Shown here in pieces: positions 32,250-41,686 of a stretch of 64,000 bases of DNA (positions within the stretch are counted from its first letter, which is position 1; every line of letters begins with the position of its first letter). The stretch covers positions 1,178,001 to 1,242,000 of the forward strand of contig NZ_OZ209244.1 in the NCBI RefSeq assembly GCF_964642095.1, written 5' to 3'. A program made the position numbers and the translations under genes. The notes beneath the pieces are model-generated. The model had not been told where the DNA came from. It made no database searches and worked only from the letters and a program-made list of their open reading frames with translations. Source of the stretch: Fretibacterium fastidiosum (GTDB lineage: Bacteria > Synergistota > Synergistia > Synergistales > Aminobacteriaceae).

Positions 32250-33218
32250 ATGCCGCACTTGATCGTCATCGAGGGCCACGAGGGGCAGCGGCGCCAGCTG
32301 GAGGAGACGCTGACGGCCCTGACGCGGGAGGACCGCCAGGTGTCGGGAAAGTTCGACGCCGACGGGACCTTCCCCGACTGGCGCGCCCTCCTGGAACGGG
32401 TGGGCAGCCGAGGGCTGTTCGCCGCGCGGGAGGCCGTCGTCGCGGAGGGGTGCGAGGCCCTGGGGGCCTTCCCCGACGGGCTGGCGGGTTCCCTGGAGGG
32501 GCCCGAAGCGGACGCCGTTATCGTCGCCACCTTCGGCGGGGAGGCCAGGAAGGTCTTTTCCAAAGAGGTGCTGGCCCTCAAGAAGGTCCGGTTTCTGAAG
32601 GCCGAGGCCTCCGTCCCCCCCTGGAAGCGGAAGGACTGGCTCCTGAAGCTGGCCCAGGAAAAGGGCTGGCGCCTGGCGCCGGACGCGGCTCTCCTCCTGG
32701 GGGAGTCCATCGAGTCCACGGAGGAGCTGCGGAGCGAGCTCGCCAAGCTGGCGCTCTACGCCGACGGGCGGGAGATCGCGCTGGCGGACGTCCGCGCCCT
32801 CTCCTTCGACGAGGGAGGGCGCGCGCTCCTGACGTTCCTGGACGGTGTGTGCGCGGGCAACGCCCAGGACGTGGCCCGCGCGCTGAGCCGCCTGTCGCGG
32901 GACCCTCTGCTGCCCGTCCTCACGGCGCTCTGCAACCGCCTGCGCCCGGCGCTCTACATCGCCTCCTTTCCGGGGAACGAGGCCCAGGCCGCGGCCGCCG
33001 CCGGCGCGAACCGGGAGTACGCGATGCGCATGGCGCGGGGGGCCCTGCGCCTCTTCGGGGCGAAGGCCGTCAAGGACTTCATGCTGCGGGCCGTGCGGCT
33101 CTCCTTCGCGGAGAAGACCTCCGCCGCCCAGGGCTGGCCGGGCTTTGAGCTGATCGTCTGGGACCTGCTGGCGGGGAAAGCGGCAAGCCCCCAGGGGGCA
33201 GCCGCCCCCCGGCGCTGA
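32250..33218 (+). CDS. holA: DNA polymerase III delta subunit
   Basis: A 322-residue divergent HolA, the clamp-loader wrench that opens the beta clamp. Family features are the N-terminal fold (HLIVIEGHEGQRRQLEETLT), EADAVIVATFGGEARKVFSK with KVRFLKAEASVPPWKRKDWL, the lid helix ELRSELAKLALYADGREIAL and the C-terminal collar domain (ARALSRLSRDPLLPVLTALC). As usual for delta, the Walker motifs are absent. The ATG at 32250 has GAGGAGG upstream. The last 20 residues are low-complexity. Confidence 0.8.
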   Translation: MPHLIVIEGHEGQRRQLEETLTALTREDRQVSGKFDADGTFPDWRALLERVGSRGLFAAREAVVAEGCEALGAFPDGLAGSLEGPEADAVIVATFGGEARKVFSKEVLALKKVRFLKAEASVPPWKRKDWLLKLAQEKGWRLAPDAALLLGESIESTEELRSELAKLALYADGREIALADVRALSFDEGGRALLTFLDGVCAGNAQDVARALSRLSRDPLLPVLTALCNRLRPALYIASFPGNEAQAAAAAGANREYAMRMARGALRLFGAKAVKDFMLRAVRLSFAEKTSAAQGWPGFELIVWDLLAGKAASPQGAAAPRR

Positions 33219-33377
33219 CGGCCCCCCGAGCGCAGTTCAAGCCTGCTCCGACGCGTGACGGCGCTTTTGCCCCGCTTTTATGCTACAATGTAACGAAGCG
33301 GGAGGCGGACGCCCCCCACGCGGTCAGCGAACCGCTCTCAACCTTACCGGTTTTCTGCGAAACGGAGGCGAAGTTCG

Positions 33378-33914
33378 ATGGAAGTACGTTTTGTACAGCG
33401 TGGAACGGAGATCGACAGCAAGCTTCGGGACTACATGGACTCCAAGATGTCCAAGCTGGAGAAGTTCTTCGGCAAGATCCAGAACTGCCAGATCGTCGTC
33501 AGCCACCACAAGGGCAACTTCAACATTGAGACCACTGCGAACGCCAACGGGGTGATCCTCCGCGCCGAGGAGAACGCCACGGAGCCGCGCAGGGCCTTCG
33601 ACCTGTCGCTGAAGAACCTGGAGCGCCGCATCAAGCGCTACAACTCCTACCTCAAGGACAAGGGGCAGTTCAAGGGCGGCGCCGACTTCTCCTTCAACCT
33701 GGAGGAGGGGCAGGAGCCTGTGGCCAGCGACGTGCCGGTGATCGAGAAGGTGAAGAAGGTCCCCGTCCAGCCCATGAGCCCTGAGGAAGCCGCCATGCAG
33801 ATGGAGCTCGTCGGACACGCGTTCTTCATGTTCCAGAACGCGGAGACCGGCGACGTCAACGTCGTCTACAAGCGCCGGAGCAGCGACTACGGCCTGTTGG
33901 AGCCGGTGCGCTGA
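33378..33914 (+). CDS. hpf: Long-form ribosome hibernation promoting factor
   Basis: A 178-residue HPF/RaiA protein. Residues 1-100 are the S30AE domain that binds the 30S decoding centre (MEVRFVQRGTEIDSKLRDYM, LEKFFGKIQNCQIVVSHHKG). After an acidic linker, residues about 120-175 form the dimerisation domain (VKKVPVQPMSPEEAAMQMEL, FFMFQNAETGDVNVVYKRRS) that joins two ribosomes into 100S particles. The ATG at 33378 is preceded by ACGGAGGCG. A TACAAT at 33284-33289 is a plausible -10. Ends with a strong terminator. Confidence 0.95.
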   Translation: MEVRFVQRGTEIDSKLRDYMDSKMSKLEKFFGKIQNCQIVVSHHKGNFNIETTANANGVILRAEENATEPRRAFDLSLKNLERRIKRYNSYLKDKGQFKGGADFSFNLEEGQEPVASDVPVIEKVKKVPVQPMSPEEAAMQMELVGHAFFMFQNAETGDVNVVYKRRSSDYGLLEPVR

Positions 33915-33942
33915 ACCCGCCTTCACAATCTCACAATCGGAA

Positions 33943-33973
33943 CAAAAGCGGGGCCGCGCGGCCCCGCTTTTTT
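33943..33973 (+). terminator. Terminator after hpf
   Basis: AAAAGCGGGGCC GCGC GGCCCCGCTTTTTT, a perfect GC-rich stem with a T-run. Being A/T-flanked on both sides it can also serve the convergent MBL gene. Confidence 0.95.
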
Positions 33974-34023
33974 CTGCACCTCTCGCTGAACGTCAACCCC
34001 CGCCGGCGTCCGCCCCGGACGGG

Positions 34024-34842
34024 TTAGAGCTCCAGCTCCGCGCCGACTCCGGCCCAGTCCACGTCCGGGTGCGCCCGCGCCAGGCGCGCGGCGGCCCGGA
34101 AGCCCGTGCAGTGGTTCAGGCGCCATCGCCTCACGCGCCACGACGCCATGAGCGCCACCCAATCCTCCACCTCGTCCGGCGCGAGGCTCATCATGTGCGC
34201 GCCGCCGGCCACCAGATCGAACTGCTCCACGCCGAAGAGGTCCCGGACGCGCGCGACGATGTTGGGCAGCGCCGCGTGGGCGCACCCCAAAAGCAGCGCC
34301 CACCCTCCGGATCCGCTGACGAGGAAGGACAGGTCGTCGGCGAAGGTGTCCGGTCGGACCGTCCCGTCCTCTCCGCGCTCGTACATGAGGCCGCGGGAGG
34401 CGTAGCGCGGGTCGCGGCCCTCAGGGGGGACGTCGAAGGCGAAGACGTCCGGCAGCAGCTCAACGGCCCCCTGAACCGGCCGCAGCGGCACCCCCCGCAG
34501 CACAGCCCCGCCGGCGGGGCTCAGGTCCTGTCCCTCGAAGCGCTCCCTCACGGCCAGGGGCGAGGCAAAGACGCGGTCCCGAACCTGGGGTGCGGCCTCC
34601 AGAAGGGCGGGGAGGCCTCCCGCGTGGTCGTTGTGGCCGTGGCTCAGCGCCACGCAGTTCACCGACTCCGGCGAGAGTCCCAGGACCCGCATGTTGTTCA
34701 AGAGCGTGTGCCCCGTCTCCCCCGCGTCGATCAGGAGGCTGCCCGATGGCGTCTCCAGGAGGGCCGAATACCCCCACTCCCCCAGGAGCCCAATCTTGGG
34801 CGTCGTGACCCAGTTGTCCACAAGAACCGTCAGCTTCATCAT
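34024..34842 (-). CDS. MBL-fold metallohydrolase (COG1237 type)
   Basis: A 272-residue metallo-beta-lactamase-fold protein. It starts MMKLTVLVDNWVTTPKIGLL, has LIDAGETGHTLLNNMRVLGL, then the zinc motif ALSHGHNDHAGGL (H-x-H-x-D-H), a later His in GGAHMMSLAPDEVEDW and NHCTGF near the C-terminus. This layout matches the COG1237 subgroup that includes dihydropterin (methanopterin-type) aminobenzene phosphate synthases; actual substrate unknown. ATG at 34842 follows AAGGGTGG; the ATG three bases later is an alternative. Confidence 0.8.
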   Translation of the reverse strand: MMKLTVLVDNWVTTPKIGLLGEWGYSALLETPSGSLLIDAGETGHTLLNNMRVLGLSPESVNCVALSHGHNDHAGGLPALLEAAPQVRDRVFASPLAVRERFEGQDLSPAGGAVLRGVPLRPVQGAVELLPDVFAFDVPPEGRDPRYASRGLMYERGEDGTVRPDTFADDLSFLVSGSGGWALLLGCAHAALPNIVARVRDLFGVEQFDLVAGGAHMMSLAPDEVEDWVALMASWRVRRWRLNHCTGFRAAARLARAHPDVDWAGVGAELEL

Positions 34843-34923
34843 GATGAAAAACCACCCTTGAAACAAATTTTTGCCTCCCCGAAGTGGGGGAGGGGTAGCG
34901 CTCCGGCAGCTGGTTGGGCGTCC

Positions 34924-37900
34924 TCAGGCCGGGTCACGGATGAGGTTCAGCAGCTCCTCCGCGGAGAGCTTCACGGCGCGGCCGCTGTCCTCCAGGAGCC
35001 CGTCGGCCAGGTCGCGCTTCCAGGCGTGCAGCGCCACGATCTTTTCTTCTATGGTGCCGCGGGCCACGATGCGGTACACCGTCACGGGTCGGGTCTGTCC
35101 GATGCGGTGGGCGCGGTCGGAGGCCTGTTCCTCCACGGCGGGGTTCCACCAGGGGTCCATGTGGATGACGCAGTCCGCCGCCGTCAGGTTCAGGCCCGTC
35201 CCGCCGGCCCTCAGGCTGATGAGGAAGCAGTCGCCCTCTCCCGCCTGGAAGGCCGCCACGCGCCGCCTCCGTTCCTCCGGGGGCGTCGAGCCGTCGAGGT
35301 ACTGGAAGGGGATTCCCCGCTCCGTCAGCCAGTCCTTCAGGATGGCCAGGTGATCGACGAACTGGCTGAAGACCAGAGCCTTGTGCCCGCCGCCGCGCAC
35401 CTCGCCCAGCAGGTCCGCGAAGGCCTCCAACTTCGCCGAGGGCATCTCCGCAGGGCTGCCCGCCAGGACCACGTTGCAGCAGGCGCGCCTGAGCTTCATC
35501 AGCGCCGCAAAGACGTGAATCTTCTCCGCAGGCCCCGGCCCCGCCGCGAAATCCTCGAGCGTCTTCCGCCTCAGCGCCTCGTAGAAGCTCCATTCCTTCT
35601 CGTTCAGGTCCACCGTCAGGGTGATCTCCGTCTTCTCTGGCAGCTCGCTCAGGACCTCGTCCTTGGTGCGCCGCAGGATGAAGGGGCGGATCATGCGCCG
35701 GAGCTGCTGCCGGGCCACCCGGTCCCCGTCCCGCTCGATGGGCACGGCGAAGCGGCGGCTGAAGCTCTCCGCCGACCCAAGGTAGCCCGGGTTCAGGAAG
35801 CGAAAGATGTTCCACAGCTCGCTCAGCTGGTTCTCGATGGGCGTCCCCGTCGTGGCCACGCGGAATCGGCCGTTGAGCTTCATCGCGGCCAGGGAGCGCT
35901 TGGCCCCCGTGTTCTTGATGGCCTGAGCCTCGTCCAGCACGACGACGTTCCACGGGACCTTCGACAGGCGGGCCCGCTCGCTCTGAAGGAGGCCGTAGCT
36001 CAGGACCAGGAGGTCCATGGGGACCAGGCCCGCCAGGACCTCGTCGCGGCCGGCCTGCTTCAGCTCCTTCACGTTCAGGGTCGGCGCGAAGCGCCGGGCC
36101 TCGTCCGCCCAGTTGGGGCAGACGGAGGTCGGGGCCACCACGAGGGAGGGGCCCTCCGGACCGCGCGCCACCAGCATGGCCAGCGTCTGGATCGTCTTGC
36201 CCAGGCCCATGTCGTCCGCCAGACAGGCCCCGGCGCCCCAGTGGGCCAGGCGCATAAGCCAGCGAAAGCCCTCCTGCTGATAGTCCCGAAGCTCGCCCCG
36301 CAGCGTGGCGGGCACCTTGGGCACGAGTTTCTGCGCCTCCTCGACGCGCCGACAGTCGGCCCGCCACTCCGGGTCCGCGTCCACCTGACCGGCCCCATCC
36401 AGGAGCTCCTCGGCAAGCCCCGCCGCCAGGGGCGGAAGCCGCACCTCCTCGCCCCGCATGTCGCCCAGCTTCACCAGGGCCTCCAGCCGACGCTTAAAGT
36501 CCTCCGCCAGGGGCAGGAACTCCCCGTTCCCCAGGTTCACGAAGCGGCCGTAGCCCTCCTGAAGCCCCTCGATGAGCCTCCCCATCTTCAAGACCATCCC
36601 CTCGTCAACCTGGACCTCGCCCGACAGGGCGAACCAGTCCTGAGAGCGCCGGAGGGAGGCCTTGAAGCTGCCGCCCTCCACGGAGCGTCCCACGAGCTTC
36701 ATACTCTGCCCGTGCGGCCACTCCGTCGTGACGGCGTCGCCCAACTCGTCCACCTGGCTCAGGAACTCCAGCGCCAGGGCGGGGTCCATGAGGAGCCAGT
36801 GGGCCTCCCGCGTCTCCTCTCCCTGGGACAGGGCGGGGCAGGCCCTGAGGAAGGCGGCCAGTGCCTCCGCCTCACCCGGCAGGTCCCGCAGGGCCTGCAC
36901 GCGGCGCCCGTCCAGGGAGCCGAAGAACGTCGTCCCGCCGGCCCCGGGGCGGCAGGACGCCCCGGAGGGCCCCAGCGGGCGCACGACGGCCTCCACCTCC
37001 AGGCCGTCCCCGTTCGGCTGGAGCTGGACGCAGATCCGGCCATCCGCCCGCACCGTCTCCGCCCGGCTGCCCACGCCCTCGACGTCCGAGTGGACGACGA
37101 TGGACGGAGGCAGCTTCTCGAGGGTCTCCATGAGCCTCCCCCGCATCGGGTCCGGCAGCACGACCCCGTCCTCGCCCATGAGGCTCGCCATCCTGAGGTG
37201 CTCCCGCGCGAAGCGCGTCACCGCAAGGCGGTTCGGCCCGTCCAGCACCACGCGAAAGGCCGCGCCAAAGGAGGGGTAGGGCGTGAGTTGCAGCCTGCAT
37301 CCCCCCTTCTCCTGACGGACGGTGAGGACGGGCTCCACCTCCAGGACCTCCACGCGTTCCGCCCTGTCCTCCCTGACCAGAAGGGGGTGCCCCGCGAGGG
37401 CCAGCAGCGCCTGCTCGATGTCGATGCGGTACTCCACCCCGTAGTACCCATCCATTCGGATGATGGCCCGCGCGGCGCGCAGGTCCTGCTCCGTGACGCC
37501 GGCGATGGAGTCCCCCGTCTCCGAGAGGCGCTTTAGGGCGATGCGGCGCCCCTTGCTCCAGCCGTTCTTGCGTCGGCTCTGCTCGATGGGGACGAGGCTG
37601 CGGACCTCGACTTCCCTGTCCTGATCGCCGTGGGCCCACCAGCCCACCTCCCAGAGGATGCGGCGGTCTTCCCCCTTCGCGTCGGCAGGGGCGCTGCGCC
37701 CGCCGATGTGCTCCAGGGCGTCCAGCAGGCGGTCCCACTCGCTTCCAGTCGCCAGGATGCCGCTCAGGGGGTGCGGCACGGCCCGCCGCTGCGCCTCGTC
37801 CCCCCACACCGCCCGAAGCTCTGAGCTGACGAAGGTCAGCCCCGTCTCCTCCAGGAAATCCGCCAGCTTCAGGATGGAGGGCGCGGCTTCCTTCGAGTCC

Positions 37901-39063
37901 AGGCCCAGCCAATGCGCCAGGAGAAGCCCCGGAAAGATCGCCAGCCCGTCCTCGCCCAGGTTGAAGTGTGTGGAGAGGTTCTCCCGCTTCCCCGGCAGCT
38001 TCAGGAGGGCCTTCAGCAGGGGAAGCAGGGACTTCATGGACTCCGACGTCCCCCAGGCCTTCACGCCCGTCAGGTAGCCCTTGATCTTCGCGTCGCCGCT
38101 CCCCGCCTTCATGAGCAGGATGGGGTAGAACATCCCCGCCCAGGAGGCGAAGAAAGGCCGCCGTACGCCCCGGCGCCGCAGCTCGTCGAGCCCCGCCTCC
38201 ATCAGGTCCAGAGCCTTCCGTTCGTCCCCCTCCTCCGACAGGGCCAGGAGCGCCGACAGGCAGGCGCAGGAGGCATCCTCCACCCCGTCCAGGAAGGCCC
38301 GCGCCTCCTTCAGGCGCCCGTGCAGGATCAGGCGCTCGGCGTACAGCAGCCTCAGCGGCTGAGGGCAGTCCCCGCCCCGGTGGGCCACGTAGTGAAAGAG
38401 CGCGGACGCGGAGCGGCGGTAGGCCTCGGCGTCGGTCAGCGTCAGGAAGAGCAGGGCGGGGAAGACGAGGCTCGCGACGGACGGGGGGAGGGCATCGAGA
38501 GCCCGCTCGTCCACGGGATTGGCAAAGGCCTCGATGACGGCGTAGTCCGGGTTCAGGGACCCCGGCCGGCTTTCCGAGTCCAGCATTTTGGACCAGACCT
38601 TGACCAGGGTCTCGTCGTTCCCCGGCATTGAGCTCCACCGCAGGGCCCTGACGCACTCCGCCTCGTCGTCGAACGTCCCCGGAAGGAGGGCTGTGGTCTG
38701 CAGCTTCAGGACCTCCTCAACGGCCCGGTCAAGGGTTTCCCACTCCCCGTTCAGCGTCGCCTCGCGCCAGAGGGGGCCGATCAGCAGGTGGTCCAGCGCA
38801 TAGCGCGCCCTGCCCCAGGCCGCCTTGAACCGCACCAGCCCCGATCGATTCAGCGCGTCCAGAACGGGGACGATGTCCTTCACCTTCCAGCGGCGGGTTC
38901 TTTCGGCCGGGTTGAAGTCCACCCTGTTCATCGTGTCCACGATCTCCCGCGCGGTGACGAACAGGGAGATCACGGCCAGGAGGCGGCACAGCCTCCGTCG
39001 GTCCTCGCTCTCCGCCTCGTACTTTTTCAGGAGCGACGTCCGCTTTTTCTCGTCAAAGAGCAC
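34924..39063 (-). CDS. Large SNF2-family DEAD/DEAH-box ATPase
   Basis: A 1,379-residue protein. The C-terminal third is a complete SNF2 core: Walker A at about 945-953 (LADDMGLGKTIQTLAMLV), VVAPTSVCPNW, DEAQ box at about 1043 (VVLDEAQAIKNTG), TGTPIENQLSELWNIFRFL, and helicase C motifs (ALVFSQFVDHLAIL, SLRAGGTGLNLTAADCVIHM, SDRAHRIGQTRPVTVYRI). About 900 N-terminal residues have no motif I recognise. GTG at 39063 has GGGGGAAGG. Roles range from RNA-polymerase recycling to defence (DISARM/Dnd-type); no such partners are adjacent. Confidence 0.85.
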   Translation of the reverse strand: MLFDEKKRTSLLKKYEAESEDRRRLCRLLAVISLFVTAREIVDTMNRVDFNPAERTRRWKVKDIVPVLDALNRSGLVRFKAAWGRARYALDHLLIGPLWREATLNGEWETLDRAVEEVLKLQTTALLPGTFDDEAECVRALRWSSMPGNDETLVKVWSKMLDSESRPGSLNPDYAVIEAFANPVDERALDALPPSVASLVFPALLFLTLTDAEAYRRSASALFHYVAHRGGDCPQPLRLLYAERLILHGRLKEARAFLDGVEDASCACLSALLALSEEGDERKALDLMEAGLDELRRRGVRRPFFASWAGMFYPILLMKAGSGDAKIKGYLTGVKAWGTSESMKSLLPLLKALLKLPGKRENLSTHFNLGEDGLAIFPGLLLAHWLGLDSKEAAPSILKLADFLEETGLTFVSSELRAVWGDEAQRRAVPHPLSGILATGSEWDRLLDALEHIGGRSAPADAKGEDRRILWEVGWWAHGDQDREVEVRSLVPIEQSRRKNGWSKGRRIALKRLSETGDSIAGVTEQDLRAARAIIRMDGYYGVEYRIDIEQALLALAGHPLLVREDRAERVEVLEVEPVLTVRQEKGGCRLQLTPYPSFGAAFRVVLDGPNRLAVTRFAREHLRMASLMGEDGVVLPDPMRGRLMETLEKLPPSIVVHSDVEGVGSRAETVRADGRICVQLQPNGDGLEVEAVVRPLGPSGASCRPGAGGTTFFGSLDGRRVQALRDLPGEAEALAAFLRACPALSQGEETREAHWLLMDPALALEFLSQVDELGDAVTTEWPHGQSMKLVGRSVEGGSFKASLRRSQDWFALSGEVQVDEGMVLKMGRLIEGLQEGYGRFVNLGNGEFLPLAEDFKRRLEALVKLGDMRGEEVRLPPLAAGLAEELLDGAGQVDADPEWRADCRRVEEAQKLVPKVPATLRGELRDYQQEGFRWLMRLAHWGAGACLADDMGLGKTIQTLAMLVARGPEGPSLVVAPTSVCPNWADEARRFAPTLNVKELKQAGRDEVLAGLVPMDLLVLSYGLLQSERARLSKVPWNVVVLDEAQAIKNTGAKRSLAAMKLNGRFRVATTGTPIENQLSELWNIFRFLNPGYLGSAESFSRRFAVPIERDGDRVARQQLRRMIRPFILRRTKDEVLSELPEKTEITLTVDLNEKEWSFYEALRRKTLEDFAAGPGPAEKIHVFAALMKLRRACCNVVLAGSPAEMPSAKLEAFADLLGEVRGGGHKALVFSQFVDHLAILKDWLTERGIPFQYLDGSTPPEERRRRVAAFQAGEGDCFLISLRAGGTGLNLTAADCVIHMDPWWNPAVEEQASDRAHRIGQTRPVTVYRIVARGTIEEKIVALHAWKRDLADGLLEDSGRAVKLSAEELLNLIRDPA

Positions 39064-39093
39064 GACCCTTCCCCCTTCTTCAACGGACGGCGC

Positions 39094-40788
39094 TCAGCGG
39101 GCGCTGAGCGATCCCGCCCCGAGAGGGGCGGAGCGGTTGCTCAGGACGACCATGCCGTCGTCCTCCATCAGGGCGTTGACCTCCCCGGGAAGCGGCGCCG
39201 AGAGTTGCTGGTTCCGGGGGATCATCAGGAACGCGCGGCCATAATCCTCCCACAGGAGGTGCAGCGCCGTGTCGGACAGGCTTGCTCCCCGCTGCCGCGT
39301 CAGGCCCGGCACGAGTGGAGCGTTCACCATGGCGTAGTTCCGCAGGGTGTAGAAGTACATGGAGGGACGATTCACCGCGTACTGCACGATGACGTCCCCG
39401 CGCTGCACGGAGCCCCGCAGGGCCAGCCCCACGTCCCGGATCGCGCCGTCCTCCGCCAGCAGGTCGAAGACCCCCGTCAGGGGCATGAGGCACAGCAGGG
39501 CGGCGGCGCTGACGTTGCGGGCGAACTTCAGGAGCTGCCGCGTCCTGGCGTAGTACCAGCCGGCGGCGACGCAGAGCGCGACGAAGGAGAGCCACGGCAC
39601 CAGCGAGAGCATGGCGCTGTCCAGGCCAGGTATGGCGCGGAGGGCCAGCGGCAGGCCCAGCACCGCCAGGGGCACGATGATGACGATGTTCAGGGCCACA
39701 GCGCGCTGCACCTCCCCCACGCGCCCCTCCGCGATCCACTCGTCGAGCGAGTCCCCCACCAGCGCGGCGAGGGGGGGCACGGCGGCGGCCATCGACAGGT
39801 AGTCCCCCATCATGACGGCGAAGAAGGCGAAGACAAAGGCCCAGAGCACCAGGAAGAAACGGGGGGTGGGCTCCTCCCCCTGCAGGGACTCCAGGCTGCG
39901 GGGCACGGCGCCCGTCACGGCGCGGACCACGAGGCCCGGCCAGGGGACCACGCTCACCAGGATGAAGAGCAGGCTCAGCATCCCCCCCGGCCGGAGCAGG
40001 GGAGGTGCCTCGTAGAGCATCAGGGTCAGGATCATGGGGTTTTGCGCCGCCAGCAGGGCGACGTAGCCCGAAACGCCCGCCAGCGAGATCAGGGCGGCGG
40101 GCCAGTGCCTCCAGCACAGGGCCAGGGGGCCGAAGCGGCTCGTCAGCATCGAGTGGAGGATCGGGACCACCCAGGGCAGGAGAAGGCCCTCCGGCCCCTG
40201 CACGACGAGAGCGGCCAGGGCGCCCGCGTGGGCCAAAAGCGCCCAGCGGCGCCCCTCTCCGCGCTGAAGGCGGACGAAGGCGGCCATGGACATGGCGGTG
40301 CAGCAGGCGTAGAGCGCGTGGGAGGAGGCCAGGTGGGACACGGTGAAGCCCATGACCATGCTGGCGGAGACCGCGGCGGCGATCCACGCCCCCCGGCCCC
40401 GCGACGCCAGGGCGGCGGCCAGCGCCATGCCCAGTCCCGCCGCGGCGGGCCAGAAGCGCACGGCGAACTCCTCCCATCCAAAGGCCTTCAGGGCCAGCGC
40501 GTAGAGCCACCAGGTCCCCATGGCGCGCCCGGCGTAGGGGGCCTCCCCCACGCCGGGGTGCAGGAGGTCGCCGTGGGTGGCCATGGTGAGCCCCACGGAG
40601 GCGTTCACGCCCTCCAGGGGGTCCAGCAGCCCGTGGTCCCCGATGCCGCGAAAGTACAGGTAAGCCAGGATCGTCAGGAAGATCAGGAGGTTCCTCCGGC
40701 GGCCGGGGCGTGCCTCGTCCGGGACGGGACGCCGGGGTTCCGGGGCGCCCTCTCCCGCGAGGGGCATCTCAGCGCGGGACATCGGCAT
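39094..40788 (-). CDS. GT39/ArnT-like membrane glycosyltransferase
   Basis: A 564-residue polytopic protein with about 11-12 transmembrane helices and a C-terminal soluble domain. The N-terminal loop (GLLDPLEGVNASVGLTMATH, GDLLHPGV, PYAGRAMGTWWLYALALKAF) matches the GT39/GT83 pattern of lipid-linked sugar transferases, although the usual D-E-x-R-Y reads PLEGVNA. It likely transfers a sugar from an undecaprenyl or polyprenyl donor to an envelope acceptor. The start at 40788 overlaps the upstream stop by 20 bases; ATGs at 40782 and 40767 are alternatives. Confidence 0.75.
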   Translation of the reverse strand: MPMSRAEMPLAGEGAPEPRRPVPDEARPGRRRNLLIFLTILAYLYFRGIGDHGLLDPLEGVNASVGLTMATHGDLLHPGVGEAPYAGRAMGTWWLYALALKAFGWEEFAVRFWPAAAGLGMALAAALASRGRGAWIAAAVSASMVMGFTVSHLASSHALYACCTAMSMAAFVRLQRGEGRRWALLAHAGALAALVVQGPEGLLLPWVVPILHSMLTSRFGPLALCWRHWPAALISLAGVSGYVALLAAQNPMILTLMLYEAPPLLRPGGMLSLLFILVSVVPWPGLVVRAVTGAVPRSLESLQGEEPTPRFFLVLWAFVFAFFAVMMGDYLSMAAAVPPLAALVGDSLDEWIAEGRVGEVQRAVALNIVIIVPLAVLGLPLALRAIPGLDSAMLSLVPWLSFVALCVAAGWYYARTRQLLKFARNVSAAALLCLMPLTGVFDLLAEDGAIRDVGLALRGSVQRGDVIVQYAVNRPSMYFYTLRNYAMVNAPLVPGLTRQRGASLSDTALHLLWEDYGRAFLMIPRNQQLSAPLPGEVNALMEDDGMVVLSNRSAPLGAGSLSAR

Positions 40789-41686
40789 CGTTGGAGGTCA
40801 CCTGAAGCAGGTTGCAGCCAAAGAGCGTCAGGGCACTGGGCTCCAGCTCAAAGGGGTGTCGGCCCACGTAGACCCCGTCGATCTTCACATAGTCTCCCCC
40901 CCGGAGGCGGGTCAGCGGGTCCGTCACCAGGGGCGCGTAGAACACCGCCAGGAGGTTGTCCCTGGGCACCACGGAGAGGTTTGGGCCGGTGAGCTTCAGC
41001 ACGTAGCCGTAGTCCCGCAGGCGCTTGATGGAGTTGACGTAGCCGCTGACGACGAGGCGCTTGTCCCGCCAGTGGAGGTCGAAGGAGACTTCGCCCTTCG
41101 CGATCTCCCCCGTCAGGAACTCCGCGTCCAGCACGCCGTCCTTCTGGTCCTCGATGCGGCGGGCCACCTGGTGGTAGAGCGTCACGAAAGGCGCGTAGTT
41201 GGAGCCCGCCAGGGGCTCCAGGAGCGCCAGGGCGTCCTCCAGGCGGCGGCCGCCGCCGTGTCCGTTGGCGTAGAAGTAGGCCAGCATGTAGTCCGCGTAG
41301 GGGTCCTTTCCCCGCACCTTCTCCAGCTCCGTGCGCCACTCCATGGGGCTCCGGGTCTCGCCGCCCAACCCGTACAGGGAGAAGTTCGCCAGCTGCGCCA
41401 TGGCGCGGCAGTTGCCCTTCTCCGCCGCGCGTCGGTACCACTCCGCGGCCTGGTCCAGGTCCCGGCTGACGCCGTCGCCGCGCTCGAAGAGCCCCGCGAC
41501 GGCGGCCATGCTGCGCGGGTCCCCGGACGTGAGCATCCACTGGGCGTAGGCCTCCTGAACGTCCCCGCTGGCCTGAAACGCAAGCCCCTCCTCGTAGCTG
41601 GCCGGGGCCGGAATGGCCGCCAGTGTCAGGGCCGCCAGGCAGAGCGCGGGGAGGCGACGCAGGGTCCTCATCGCACTGCGCCTCAC
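40769..41686 (-). CDS. Exported Sel1-repeat protein
   Basis: A 305-residue protein with signal peptide (LRRLPALCLAALTLAAIPAP) and at least two Sel1-like repeats: SMAAVAGLFERGDGVSRDLD QAAEWYRRAAEKG and AMAQLANFSLYGLGG...; YMLAYFYANGHGGGRRLEDA may be a third. The C-terminal 120 residues (FDLHWRDKRLVVSGYVNSIK...GDYVKIDGVYVGRHPFELEP) form an unrecognised beta domain that recalls OB-fold 'tRNA_anti-like' proteins. GTG at 41686 overlaps the upstream stop (GTGA). Probably an envelope scaffold working with the adjacent glycosyltransferase. Confidence 0.7.
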   Translation of the reverse strand: MRRSAMRTLRRLPALCLAALTLAAIPAPASYEEGLAFQASGDVQEAYAQWMLTSGDPRSMAAVAGLFERGDGVSRDLDQAAEWYRRAAEKGNCRAMAQLANFSLYGLGGETRSPMEWRTELEKVRGKDPYADYMLAYFYANGHGGGRRLEDALALLEPLAGSNYAPFVTLYHQVARRIEDQKDGVLDAEFLTGEIAKGEVSFDLHWRDKRLVVSGYVNSIKRLRDYGYVLKLTGPNLSVVPRDNLLAVFYAPLVTDPLTRLRGGDYVKIDGVYVGRHPFELEPSALTLFGCNLLQVTSNDADVPR

